This document shows, in pieces, positions 18,276 through 26,880 of a DNA stretch of 36,879 bases. How positions within the stretch are numbered: position 1 is the stretch's first letter; the number at the start of each line of letters is the position of its first letter. The position numbers and the translations under genes were made by a program. Below the pieces are notes generated by a model. That model worked only from the letters and a program-made list of their open reading frames with translations, was not told where the DNA came from and searched no databases. Source of the DNA: JBHIEE01 sp046760445 (GTDB lineage Bacteria; Acidobacteriota; Aminicenantia; JdFR-78); NCBI GenBank assembly GCA_046760445.1, contig JBHIEE010000013.1:1-36879 (forward strand), read 5' to 3'.

Positions 18276-20132
18276 TTATCGGTGATATCGCCGGAACCCT
18301 TCGCGGCGAGGTCGACTTTTAGGTTTCCAAAGATAGGGAACGGCCGCAGGCTCCTGGGAAGATGGAACTTCAGGAACTGAAACAAGAGGTTTCCTTTCAC
18401 TGGTATCAATTCGGAAAGAACGCTCAGCAGCGCGGAGAATTTCAGGTCTTAGCCCTTCTCGTGCAATTTCTTCAGTAAACTGGCGTCTCCCAGCAACCAA
18501 ATCTTTAATGTAGGCTTTAATTTGTTCTTCAGAATAAAACTCCTTAATATTGTATTGTTCTAAACTCACTCCTTCAGCAGAGATAATTTCATTAGTTCCC
18601 AGGATACTTCTTTGGTATTGATTAGTTCCTCTCAAATCCCCTCTCTGGATAGCAGCCATAAGATTAATGGGAACTCGAGTTACTTTACGAATTAATCTTT
18701 TTTTCTTGATTCCTCCTTCTTCATAAGTCTCAATAATCTCTCCCACACCACCTGTGTTGTATTGCCTGAATTTTACCTTACCTGGAAAATTTTCTACTAA
18801 GGTCATTATTATCTCGTAAAAGCGATTGACTTTCTTTGCCCGGGAGCCAACAATAAAAGGATCTGTGCCAACAATCCTGACCGATTCTCCTGCTTTAGCT
18901 GGTTGACTGGCATAGCTGTGAGTTGACTCTCCCCAGAGATAGGCTAAAACAGCCTGCTCTGGAGTAAGCTCCTGGGCGAAACCCATAATGGTATTGCGCC
19001 TGGTAATGAAAGCAAAAATTAAGCCATCAAGCTCACTGAGGGGAGGAAGGTTAATTGATTGGGCATGGATAGATATCATTTTGTTATTCTGCCTCACTCT
19101 TAATTTATCGCGCCTAATCACTGCTCTTCCATTGCCACATAGACTTTCATCAAGAAAATCTATTTCCCCTTCAGCAGTAATCATTACATTCTCCAGGAGC
19201 GCAGTTTTATCAATCAAGGCATTGTATAATGCTTCTTGTTGATCCTTTTCGACATCTGTTTTGACATAAAAGTTATCTTCTGTTCCCAGGGCTGAACCAT
19301 CTTTTCTAAGAAGAACAATGTCATCCTGAATGACTTCAGTTTTCTCCCCTCTTTTATAATTCAGACCAAGCTGGTGACAGGACCAGGTTGATTTACCAGT
19401 GGCTGTCAGACCAAAGAGAAAGACACCATATTTTTTTAATTTGCCATCCTTGGGATCACGGACAGTAACAAGTTTTGTTCCCGCATGAAGTCCTAACATG
19501 CCACGCTGATCAGCTGCCCACATAGTCTGGCGGAGAAATCCTTTTTTATCTTCCCCCATATAGTCTGTTCCCAGAGCGATGTTAAGATTATATTCAGGGA
19601 GAGATAGAACTTGTTGTCTAAGTTGATGTTCTTCTGGAATATGAATCATAATAAACTCAGGACCAGGGCGTTTCTTAGGGTCAAAAAGTGTGTTGCTCCA
19701 CATATAACCAAGACGATAGTTTTTTGGATCTGCTTCAGAAACATAAAGATTACAAAAAGGATTGAAAATGTCATTACTGCCCATTTGACGTCTAATATGA
19801 TAGAAAGGAAGGGTGCGGAGAATATGGAGAGCCTTTTCCAATTCCTCTGGAGCATTGGCAATGAGGTTTTCCTGAAAAGGGGTAGGATTGGGTAAACGGA
19901 CTGATTCACTTCCGAGATAAACAGTTTTTGGGGCTATCCGGCTGGAAATTGAAGAACGCCAGCCATAAGAGCCGTATTTTGTTTTAACTCCAGTAGTCCT
20001 TGCCCGAAGTTCGAGCCAAGCTAAGCTCACTGTTTTGATATTTGGCCCTTTGAGAACCTTTAATAGTTCCTCATAAAATTTTTTATAAGCTTCCTCATTA
20101 TAAATATTATTGCTCATTTTATCTTTATTCAT
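18276..20132 (-). CDS. Divergent ATP-type phosphoenolpyruvate carboxykinase-like protein
   Basis: About 618 residues. Segments match ATP-dependent PEPCK, which interconverts oxaloacetate + ATP and PEP + ADP + CO2: YMGEDKKG (Y191, K196-K197), LGLHAGT (H216), the P-loop GLTATGKST (241-249; GLSGTGKTT in classical enzymes), the metal-binding IQDD (D270-D271) and a late NTGGVGE. The nucleotide loop and C-terminal part differ strongly from E. coli PckA, and a Pro/Arg-rich tail is extra. The open frame continues to 20201, but those codons lie in an inverted repeat, so I start at ATG 20132; 20117 is an alternative. It follows the aminotransferase fusion on the same strand. A related kinase role is not excluded. 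Confidence 0.7.
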   Translation of the reverse strand: MNKDKMSNNIYNEEAYKKFYEELLKVLKGPNIKTVSLAWLELRARTTGVKTKYGSYGWRSSISSRIAPKTVYLGSESVRLPNPTPFQENLIANAPEELEKALHILRTLPFYHIRRQMGSNDIFNPFCNLYVSEADPKNYRLGYMWSNTLFDPKKRPGPEFIMIHIPEEHQLRQQVLSLPEYNLNIALGTDYMGEDKKGFLRQTMWAADQRGMLGLHAGTKLVTVRDPKDGKLKKYGVFLFGLTATGKSTWSCHQLGLNYKRGEKTEVIQDDIVLLRKDGSALGTEDNFYVKTDVEKDQQEALYNALIDKTALLENVMITAEGEIDFLDESLCGNGRAVIRRDKLRVRQNNKMISIHAQSINLPPLSELDGLIFAFITRRNTIMGFAQELTPEQAVLAYLWGESTHSYASQPAKAGESVRIVGTDPFIVGSRAKKVNRFYEIIMTLVENFPGKVKFRQYNTGGVGEIIETYEEGGIKKKRLIRKVTRVPINLMAAIQRGDLRGTNQYQRSILGTNEIISAEGVSLEQYNIKEFYSEEQIKAYIKDLVAGRRQFTEEIAREGLRPEILRAAERSFRIDTSERKPLVSVPEVPSSQEPAAVPYLWKPKSRPRREGFRRYHR

Positions 20133-20139
20133 TCCCTTT

Positions 20140-20188
20140 ACCCCGTTAGAGAATGCCTCATCCTTTAGGACCGGGTCTCTAACGGGGT
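20140..20188. repeat. Inverted repeat with ACCCCGTTAGAGA arms
   Basis: Perfect 13-bp arms ACCCCGTTAGAGA (20140-20152) and TCTCTAACGGGGT (20176-20188) enclose a 23-bp centre with TCCTTTAGGA. The stop codon of the upstream minus-strand gene (TAG in CGTTAG) lies within the right-hand arm, and GGGG from the left-hand arm sits 8 nt before ATG 20132. Confidence 0.8.
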
Positions 20189-22539
20189 TTACCGAAAACA
20201 ATTTCTTTCAGTCGGGTTTGAACTTCATCAAATGTTCCCCCTGCAGTGTTAAATAAATAAAATTTTGTTCCTGAAAACAATTGATGGAAAAATTCTTTCT
20301 GAAGTTCAACCCTATCAGAAGCTTTCAACAAAAGATGAGGATTAAAAAAAGGCTGAATTTTCAATGTGCTTAATTGATGAGCTAATCCTGGAGTCTGACC
20401 TGATTCAAGAAGACGAACAGCATCTTCGATTTCCAGTTCCTCAAGGATAGGAGAAGTAGGATCATAACGGAGAATCAAAACCCAGTGAATATCAGTTCGC
20501 TTGATATGTTTTTTTAACCCCCCCAACCAATAGGGATCAAGCATAGCATAAGCTTCCTTAGATGCTTTATAGCAATAAGGAGAACCTCTGTCTAAGCGGC
20601 AGTTATCTTGACGGAGGCATTCAGCATCTTTACATTCTTCCTTTCGAGTAACTACATTTTCGCATTTACTTCGGTCAAAGAGAGGAGCAAACTTAGGATA
20701 AGATTCAACCGTATTGGTCGGGATGAAAAATTTTCGCTCAACACTATCTGCGATTACTGTGTCACTTCCGTAACGGATAAAAAGAACCTCGCTGGAATGC
20801 AGACGAACTTTATCTAACTGGAGGAATTGATAAAAATGTTCTGTCTTTTTTGTGCCAGGTGGTCCCAAAAAGAGTAACCCCCGGCCTTCTATATCAGCTG
20901 ACATACCCCGCACAGCGTGAGCATTAAACAGCCTCTCAGCCGCATCTGTGACTAATCCGAGAGCTAAACTGCGTAATGGCCAGTACCCATCACAATTAAT
21001 GAGAATGCCTGTTTTTGTTTCAGAATTGTAGAAAGTCCTTGGCTCTCGGCCAGGAATACCTTCAATCGCATAAATCACACCATGAGGTTCTAAATCAGCT
21101 TCTAATTGAGCTGGATACCAATTCTCAATCCAGAAATCATATAGATGAGAGACATTAGTTCGCAATTGAACGACCACACCATTAATATTGGCATTCCACT
21201 CGTAATAGTTGTCATAGCTCAGATTCTCTTCTACTTCAGCTACAAGGGCATTTCTCATTTCAAAGCTAATATTTGATTCAATTGGCACTGACTTTTTAAC
21301 TCGGGTAATAGTATTGTTTAAGGCAATTCGTTTGACTTTTCTGGCAGGCTTTAACTTAGAGAGAGCTTCGATAATTCGATCCATTCCCTTCTCGAGATTT
21401 TCCATAGAGGTAGCATAAGAAATGCGGATATAATTATCAGCCCCAAAGGCATCTCCAGGGACAATTGCTACCTTAGCTTGTTTAAGAAGATAATAAGCCA
21501 TCCCGTAAGAATTCCGAATCTGCATACCATTGTATTCTTTTTCATAGAAAGATGAGATATTGGGAAAAAGATAGAAAGCTCCCTTAGGTTTTAAACAGGA
21601 AATTCCAGGAATAGTCTGGAGTCTGGAAAACACATAATTTCTTCTTCTCTGGAATTCGGCGACCATTTTAGAGACTTCATATTGAGGACCATTTAAAGCT
21701 TCAATAGAAGCTTTCTGAGAAATAGAGCAAGCATGAGAAATAGAGTGGCTCTGAATCCTGGCCATTCCTTCAATTATTTCTGCCGGGCCAGCAGCATATC
21801 CAACACGCCAGCCAGTCATAGAATAGGCTTTTGATACTCCATTGATAAGTATTGTCCTTTTTTTTACCTCTTCCCAAAGAGAAGCAAAGCTGCAGAAGCG
21901 AAAATCATCGTAGACCAATTTTTCGTAGATCTCATCAGAGATGAGATAAATATCTTCCTCAAGGATAATATCAGCTATATTCTCTAAATCATCCCGGGAA
22001 TAACAAGCACCAGTGGGATTTGCAGGATTGTTGAGAATAAGTGCTTTGGTATTTGGAGAAATAGCTGCCTTCAATTGCTCGAGAGTAATAAGAAATCCAT
22101 TTTCTTCTTTGGCAGGGATAATTACTGCCTTTCCTTTTGCCAAAGTAACTACTTCTGGATAGCTTACCCAGTAGGGAGCAGGGATAATTACTTCCTCGCC
22201 TTCATTAATCAAAGCAAGAACTAAGTGATAGAGGACACTTTTAGCTCCTGTGGAGACAATAATTTCCTCTGGTAGGTAATTCAGTTGATGATCTTCCTTC
22301 AGTCTTCTAATTATTGCTTTTTTTAGTTCAAGAATGCCCTCAGTAACAGTATATTTTGTAAAATTGTCGTCAATAGCTTTCTTGGCTGCTTCCTTAACAT
22401 TTTCTGGAGTTGGAAAATCAGGTTCACCCACACTGAGATCAACCATATCAATACCTTCAGCCTTCATTGCTTTGGCCTTGCTCATAATTTTTAGGGTCGG
22501 TGAAAGACTGATCTTGTAAATTCTTTCTGCGACGCTCAT
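20179..22539 (-). CDS. Aspartate/aromatic aminotransferase (class I) fused to a PEPCK/HprK-like P-loop domain
   Basis: 786 residues in one frame. Residues 1-~395 are a complete fold-type I aminotransferase: NNPANPTG (171-178), SDEIYEKL, the PLP lysine K237 in NGVSKAYSMTGWRVGY and substrate-binding R372 in YIRISYA. Aspartate to oxaloacetate is the likely reaction. Residues ~405-786 are unlike any aminotransferase. They contain a P-loop-like LFLGPPGTKKTE (~557-567), five cysteines (C626, C636, C641, C647, C656) that could bind a metal, and a late FNTAGGTFDE comparable to the NTGG of the PEPCK-like neighbour. I infer a PEPCK/HPr-kinase-like fold, with modest confidence. The last codons and stop fall in an inverted repeat. 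Confidence 0.8.
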   Translation of the reverse strand: MSVAERIYKISLSPTLKIMSKAKAMKAEGIDMVDLSVGEPDFPTPENVKEAAKKAIDDNFTKYTVTEGILELKKAIIRRLKEDHQLNYLPEEIIVSTGAKSVLYHLVLALINEGEEVIIPAPYWVSYPEVVTLAKGKAVIIPAKEENGFLITLEQLKAAISPNTKALILNNPANPTGACYSRDDLENIADIILEEDIYLISDEIYEKLVYDDFRFCSFASLWEEVKKRTILINGVSKAYSMTGWRVGYAAGPAEIIEGMARIQSHSISHACSISQKASIEALNGPQYEVSKMVAEFQRRRNYVFSRLQTIPGISCLKPKGAFYLFPNISSFYEKEYNGMQIRNSYGMAYYLLKQAKVAIVPGDAFGADNYIRISYATSMENLEKGMDRIIEALSKLKPARKVKRIALNNTITRVKKSVPIESNISFEMRNALVAEVEENLSYDNYYEWNANINGVVVQLRTNVSHLYDFWIENWYPAQLEADLEPHGVIYAIEGIPGREPRTFYNSETKTGILINCDGYWPLRSLALGLVTDAAERLFNAHAVRGMSADIEGRGLLFLGPPGTKKTEHFYQFLQLDKVRLHSSEVLFIRYGSDTVIADSVERKFFIPTNTVESYPKFAPLFDRSKCENVVTRKEECKDAECLRQDNCRLDRGSPYCYKASKEAYAMLDPYWLGGLKKHIKRTDIHWVLILRYDPTSPILEELEIEDAVRLLESGQTPGLAHQLSTLKIQPFFNPHLLLKASDRVELQKEFFHQLFSGTKFYLFNTAGGTFDEVQTRLKEIVFGKPR

Positions 22540-22592
22540 CCTCTCTTCATTCTCCTAATTAGTTTAATTTTAATTGAGAAAGCAGGTGACGA

Positions 22593-24014
22593 CTATTTTT
22601 TCTCTTTTTTCCCTTTTTTTTCTTCTTCAGGAACAAGTTTCTCTTTTAATAACTTCTTAAAGTCGACACCAGTCAATGAGTTAATTACCTCTGGTACCTG
22701 AGCCAAGATATTGGCTACTTGGCCGGTTATTTTTGAAGTTCCTAAATTCTCATCTCCACTAATGACAACAATTTTATCAACCTTAGAAAGAGGTTCAGAA
22801 ATTGCTTTCGCCAGATCGGGAAGAATATCGGTGAACATCTCGAAAATAGCCGCTTGATTATACTTACCCCAGGCCTCAGCTTTCTTAAGCATTGCCGCTG
22901 CTTCCGCAAAGCCAAGTTCTTTCAGTCTTTCTGCTTCAACTCGGCTGTCCAATTTTTTGGCTTCTGATTTACCCTTAGCTTCTGTGATCAATCGGAAACT
23001 CTCTGCTTCAGCTTCAGCTATAATTTGATGTTTTCGTGCTTCAGCTGGTTTAATCACCGTAGCTTCTAATTCTTTTTCCTTTCGAGCAATTTCGAACTCT
23101 TCGATTTTAATCGCTTGCTCTTTTTCAACAATCTTGGCTTTGGATTCTTCTCTTTTCACTTCTTGGCTAAAGCGGTGTCGTTCTAACTCATAAGCCAAAT
23201 CTGCTTGAGCTTTCTTCTTATTAACCATTACTTGAGATTCGGCTTTTTTTGCCTCGTTTTCCCAGGTTGCTCCAGCAATTTCAGCTTCAGCTTTAAGGCG
23301 AGCGATTTCACCCTCTTTTCGAGCTTCAGAAGCTTTAATCATAGATTCTTTGTCAGTTTCAGCTTGAGCTATGGCTGCATCCCGCTTAACAGCAGCAATT
23401 CGAGGTTGGCTTATTGCATCAAGATAGCCTTGAGTATCACTTATGTCTTTTAGAGCAAGGGAAATCATAACCAATCCCAACCTGGCAAAGTCTTTTGTTA
23501 CTGCCTCACGGACTCTTTCAGCAAATTCTTGACGGCCCTGATAGATTTCCTCTACAGTCATAGTGCCAATAACTTCTCTTACTTTCCCTTCGAAAATGGT
23601 GTGAGCTACTTCTCGAATTCCTTCTCTACCCATTCCCAAAAATTGCTCAGCTGCCAGAAGAATAGAATTCTCATCCGAATTTATTCTCACTTGAGCAGAA
23701 GCCTCGGCCATTAGAGGAACTCCTCCACGGGTTAAAACTTCCGGCGTCTTAATATTAAGAGTAATAACTTCGATGGGGAGAATTTCTGCTTTTTCCAGAA
23801 AAGGCAAAATCAGAGTGCCACCACCAATGCGGTAGCGATAACCGATTTTCCTCTTTGTTCCATCAGGTAAAACTATAGTATGCTTTCTTCCTCCAGATAT
23901 AATTAAAACTTCATTAGGACCTACTTTTCGGTACTGTTTGGCCAAAAAAAAGGAAAAGAGAGCCAAGAATAAGACTATAATTCCAATAACTAACAACCAG
24001 GAAATAATTGACAT
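22593..24014 (-). CDS. Flotillin-like SPFH/Band 7 membrane-scaffold protein
   Basis: 473 residues. An N-terminal membrane helix (LLVIGIIVLFLALFSFFLA) is followed by an SPFH domain with the flotillin-type start KVGPNEVLIISGG, and a long Ala/Glu/Lys-rich coiled coil with repeated EA dipeptides. The C-terminus is a charged EEKKGKKEKK tail. Flotillins organise membrane microdomains and oligomerise on the inner face of the membrane. A TTG at 24017 precedes the ATG at 24014; the AGGAGG site sits 5 nt from the ATG, which I therefore use. No NfeD partner is seen nearby. The aminotransferase fusion follows after 53 nt. Confidence 0.88.
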   Translation of the reverse strand: MSIISWLLVIGIIVLFLALFSFFLAKQYRKVGPNEVLIISGGRKHTIVLPDGTKRKIGYRYRIGGGTLILPFLEKAEILPIEVITLNIKTPEVLTRGGVPLMAEASAQVRINSDENSILLAAEQFLGMGREGIREVAHTIFEGKVREVIGTMTVEEIYQGRQEFAERVREAVTKDFARLGLVMISLALKDISDTQGYLDAISQPRIAAVKRDAAIAQAETDKESMIKASEARKEGEIARLKAEAEIAGATWENEAKKAESQVMVNKKKAQADLAYELERHRFSQEVKREESKAKIVEKEQAIKIEEFEIARKEKELEATVIKPAEARKHQIIAEAEAESFRLITEAKGKSEAKKLDSRVEAERLKELGFAEAAAMLKKAEAWGKYNQAAIFEMFTDILPDLAKAISEPLSKVDKIVVISGDENLGTSKITGQVANILAQVPEVINSLTGVDFKKLLKEKLVPEEEKKGKKEKK

Positions 24015-24063
24015 CAAATCCTCCTTTGAAGCTTTTTTCTCAAATTATTTAGTGAAAAAAAAT

Positions 24064-24090
24064 GTTATATTGAATTTATAATACTGTCAA
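24064..24090 (-). promoter_or_regulatory. Possible flotillin promoter
   Basis: On the minus strand TTGACA (24090-24085), 15 bp, then TATAAC (24069-24064), about 50 nt before the ATG. The -35 box is perfect but the spacer is short; TAACAT at 17 bp is the alternative -10. Confidence 0.4.
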
Positions 24091-24104
24091 GTTAAAAAGT
24101 AATT

Positions 24105-24300
24105 TTACTGCTTCGGAATTTTGAAATTCCTAAGCAGAAATTCCAAACATCAAGCCCCGTAGTCCCGAGTACTCGGGATATACGGGGCAAGCACCAAATC
24201 ACACCTCGTGCGATTCGACCGAGCTCATCGCAGTCCGAGCACTCCTTCGGGCCGAAGAGAGTTTGTTTGGAATTTGGAATTTGAGATTTGGAATTTATCG
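24105..24300. repeat. Large composite palindromic element upstream of flotillin and plsC
   Basis: Occupies most of the 384-nt gap between divergent genes. It holds several hairpins: CTGCTT-c-GGAATTT paired with AAATTCC-t-AAGCAG (24108-24137); GCCCCGTA and TACGGGGC enclosing the palindrome TCCCGAGTACTCGGGA (24154-24188); and CTTCGG/CCGAAG (24245-24257). It ends in TTTGGAATTTGG-type words seen in the other elements. No ORF. Confidence 0.8.
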
Positions 24301-24387
24301 AAGCTTAGTGAGGCATATCTTGATAATTTTAAGAGTAGATAATTAATTTAATTACTTTACTTGCATTTTTTTTAAAAAAAATTAAAA

Positions 24388-24393
24388 TATAAC
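24388..24393 (+). promoter_or_regulatory. -10-like box (TATAAC) directly in front of plsC
   Basis: TATAAC ends 8 nt before the plsC ATG and no Shine-Dalgarno site is present. The -35 region is poor: TTGCAT at 24361 would need a 21-bp spacer. Confidence 0.35.
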
Positions 24394-24401
24394 TGACTTA
24401 A

Positions 24402-25097
24402 ATGAAATCTATTTTAATTTTAATCGGTTACTTTTTTTTAGCCATTTTTTTTGGTATTCCGTTAATTTTATATTCTCGAATAACAGGGAATGTAAAGCCT
24501 CTCTTTAAATTAGGAGAGGTAGCAGTCAATTTAGCTCAGAAAATTTCTGGAGTAAAGATAGAAGTTTTGGGATTGGAGAAAATAGATCCAAGGGGAACCT
24601 ATGTCTATATGGCTAATCATCAGAGTTTTATTGATGGTCCTTTACTTTTTAAATTAATTCCTCAACCAGTGAGAGTTTTATTGAAGAAAGAAGTATTTCG
24701 TGTACCCTTGGTTGGAGCTGGAATGAAGAGGATAGGATTTATTCCAATCAACCGTCAGGATAAATTTGGAGCTAAAAAAAGTATAGGTTTAGCGGTGGAA
24801 AAAATAAAGGAAAAAGGCTATTCTTTTCTTATCTTCCCCGAAGGAACGAGAAGCTTGGATGGGGCTCTTCTTCCTTTTAAACGAGGAGGATTTGTTTTAG
24901 CGATAAAAAGCGGAGTGCCTGTGGTGCCTATTTCTATTATAGGCAGTCGAAATATTTTACCTAAAAAAAGTTTTTTTATCAAATCAGGAAAAGTTAGAGT
25001 AATCTTTCATTTGCCGATTTCTACTAAGGGACTGGATTACGCGGACAGAATATCTCTTGCCGAGCAAATAAGAGAGATAATAAGCCAAGATATGTGA
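24402..25097 (+). CDS. plsC: 1-acyl-sn-glycerol-3-phosphate acyltransferase (PlsC)
   Basis: Adds the second acyl chain to lysophosphatidic acid to give phosphatidic acid, the precursor of membrane phospholipids. 231 residues. A hydrophobic N-terminal helix anchors it to the inner membrane. The catalytic NHX4D motif is NHQSFID (72-78) and the substrate motif is FPEGTR (145-150); GIPINR-type motif III appears as IGFIPINR. The length fits the short bacterial PlsC family. It is a single gene between two repeat elements. Confidence 0.93.
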   Translation: MKSILILIGYFFLAIFFGIPLILYSRITGNVKPLFKLGEVAVNLAQKISGVKIEVLGLEKIDPRGTYVYMANHQSFIDGPLLFKLIPQPVRVLLKKEVFRVPLVGAGMKRIGFIPINRQDKFGAKKSIGLAVEKIKEKGYSFLIFPEGTRSLDGALLPFKRGGFVLAIKSGVPVVPISIIGSRNILPKKSFFIKSGKVRVIFHLPISTKGLDYADRISLAEQIREIISQDM

Positions 25098-25124
25098 ATT
25101 TCAACATATGCATAAAAAAAGAAT

Positions 25125-25320
25125 AAAAATACTAAATTCTAAATTCCTGCCCGCGCCTGCCTGCCGGCAAACAGGGCAGGCAGACGAAATACTAAACAAA
25201 TTCCTCCCGAGTACTTGGGACAAATGTTCAAAACAAAAATTACTTTAATCTGTTTGGAATTTTTGAACATTTGGATTTTGAATTTGTTTAGGAATTAGTA
25301 CTTAGGATTTAGGATTTTAA
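25125..25320. repeat. Composite palindromic element between plsC and gmhA
   Basis: Contains a GC-rich hairpin (GCCTGCC near 25155 with GGCAGGC near 25175), the core TCCCGAGTACTTGGGA at 25205-25220, and inverted AAATGTTCAAA / TTTGAACATTT-like words on the two sides of the centre. No coding potential. Confidence 0.7.
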
Positions 25321-25335
25321 CTTAGAGGAGGAAGA

Positions 25336-25911
25336 ATGATAGACTGGGAAAATCTCATAGAAGAGACTGAGGATTTAAAAAGAGAATTTTTTCAAACCAA
25401 ACGAGAAGTTTTGAGCCAAGCTATCAAGAAAATTGAACAGGCTTTGAGTCAAGAAAAGAAGGTAATAGTTTTTGGGAATGGGGGAAGTGCTGCTCAGGCG
25501 CAACATTTTGCTGCTGAACTGGTGAATAAATATTTTAAAAAGAGAAAAGCTCTTCCTGCTTTAGCTTTAACCACTGATAGTTCTGTTTTAACTTCTATCG
25601 GCAATGATATTTCCTTTGATGAAATTTTTAGCCGTCAGATTGAAGCCTTAGGTAATAAGTCAGATGTAGCAATCGGCATATCTACTAGTGGGAACTCCCC
25701 CAATGTGATAAAAGGAATTCAAAAAGCAAGGGAAAAAGGATTGCTCACCGTGGGTTTAACCGGCGATAAGGGGGGAGAGTTGGCTTCGAAGGTTGATGTT
25801 TTAATTGATGTTCCCTCGACCGTCACCCCTCGGATTCAAGAAATTCATCTTCTCGTTCTTCACCTGATAGCAGAAGAGCTTGAAAAGGGAATATCTGAAT
25901 CTTCCAGTTAA
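25336..25911 (+). CDS. gmhA: Sedoheptulose-7-phosphate isomerase (GmhA-like SIS-domain protein)
   Basis: First step of heptose synthesis for the lipopolysaccharide inner core: sedoheptulose 7-phosphate to D-glycero-D-manno-heptose 7-phosphate. 191 residues, the normal family length. SIS-domain signatures are VIVFGNGGSAAQAQHFAAEL, ALTTDSSVLTSIGND, ISTSGNSPNVIKG and a C-terminal EIHLLVLHLIAEELE helix. The His and Glu expected at the active site are present. A GAGGAGG ribosome site precedes the ATG. Other heptose genes (hldE, gmhB) are not in view. The related DiaA protein is a less likely alternative. Confidence 0.88.
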   Translation: MIDWENLIEETEDLKREFFQTKREVLSQAIKKIEQALSQEKKVIVFGNGGSAAQAQHFAAELVNKYFKKRKALPALALTTDSSVLTSIGNDISFDEIFSRQIEALGNKSDVAIGISTSGNSPNVIKGIQKAREKGLLTVGLTGDKGGELASKVDVLIDVPSTVTPRIQEIHLLVLHLIAEELEKGISESSS

Positions 25912-25934
25912 TATTAAAGATTAATGGTCATATG

Positions 25935-26113
25935 CAAAATAAAAAGTTCAAATGACAAAACTCAAATGACAAACGTAAATCGTAAAGAGTAAGGAGTAAA
26001 GAGATAAATAATACCTTACGATTTACACTTTACACTTCACGGATTTAACATTTAGTTATTTGACATTCATTTGGCATTTGGATTTTGAGTTTTGGTCCCG
26101 AGTACTCGAGATT
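25935..26113. repeat. Intergenic palindromic repeat, copy B
   Basis: Fills the gap between the convergent genes gmhA and rph. Bases 25963-26095 are nearly identical to copy A (10567-10699); the visible differences are about six. It also carries a TCCCGAGTACTCGAGA variant at 26096-26111, which copy A lacks. Confidence 0.75.
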
Positions 26114-26134
26114 GAATTTAATTATTGCCATATG

Positions 26135-26875
26135 TTACTCATAAGCCATAAATAAAAGGCTGGTTTCTTTTAGAGCCTGTTTTTGAAGTTGGGTTAGTTC
26201 TTTTATTCCTCCTTCAGCCAATCTTAGCAACTCGTTTAATTCCTCCAGAGAAAAAGGACTTTTTTCTGCTGTAGCCTGAACTTCCACTATTTTTCCACTA
26301 TCTGTCTGGATAACATTCATGTCTACTTGGGCTTGTGAATCTTCATCAAAATCTAAATCCAATAACTTTTCATGGTTAACAATACCAACACTTACTGCTG
26401 CTACTAAATTTTTAAGAGGCATTTTATCTATAATTTGCTCATCAAGTAATTTTTTCAGGGCCAAAGCTAAGGCAACACAAGAAACAGTAATCGACGCTGT
26501 CCGGGTTCCACCATCAGCCTGAATGACATCACAATCAAGGAAAATTGTTCTTTCTCCAATCAATTCTAAATCAACTACTGCTCGCATGGATCGGCCAATT
26601 AATCTTTGGATTTCATGAGTTCTTCCGCTAATTCTTCCCATAACACTTTCTCTTACATTCCGTTTTTCAGTGGCCCGAGGAAGCATTGAATATTCGGCTG
26701 TTATCCAGCCATTACCACTACCTTTTAGAAAAGGAGGCACTTTTTCTTCTACTGTGGCAGTGGAAATCACTTTGGTCTTCCCTAATTCAATATAGGCTGA
26801 ACCTTCAGCGAATTCCAAATAATTGGGCATAATTTTTATCTCTCTTAACTGGTCGAAGTTCCTGCTAGTTCTCAT
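26135..26875 (-). CDS. rph: Ribonuclease PH
   Basis: Phosphorolytic 3'-5' exoribonuclease that trims the 3' end of tRNA precursors. 246 residues, as usual. Motifs: FDQLREIKI near the start, EGSAYIELGKTKVISTATVEE, GWITAEYSMLPRAT, the RNA/phosphate-binding segment GRISGRTHEIQRLIGRSMRAVVD, DCDVIQADGGTRTASITVSCVALALAL split over the core, and DLDFDEDSQAQVDMNV. It is the last gene of the lpxK-lpxL-hydrolase-rph run, 5 nt after the hydrolase, and lacks its own ribosome site. Confidence 0.95.
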   Translation of the reverse strand: MRTSRNFDQLREIKIMPNYLEFAEGSAYIELGKTKVISTATVEEKVPPFLKGSGNGWITAEYSMLPRATEKRNVRESVMGRISGRTHEIQRLIGRSMRAVVDLELIGERTIFLDCDVIQADGGTRTASITVSCVALALALKKLLDEQIIDKMPLKNLVAAVSVGIVNHEKLLDLDFDEDSQAQVDMNVIQTDSGKIVEVQATAEKSPFSLEELNELLRLAEGGIKELTQLQKQALKETSLLFMAYE

Positions 26876-26880
26876 TATAA

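Noticed and set aside
20133..20201. N-terminal extension of the PEPCK-like protein from an ATG at 20201
   Set aside because: The extra codons lie in the ACCCCGTTAGAGA inverted repeat and in the end of the upstream gene; they look like readable repeat rather than protein.
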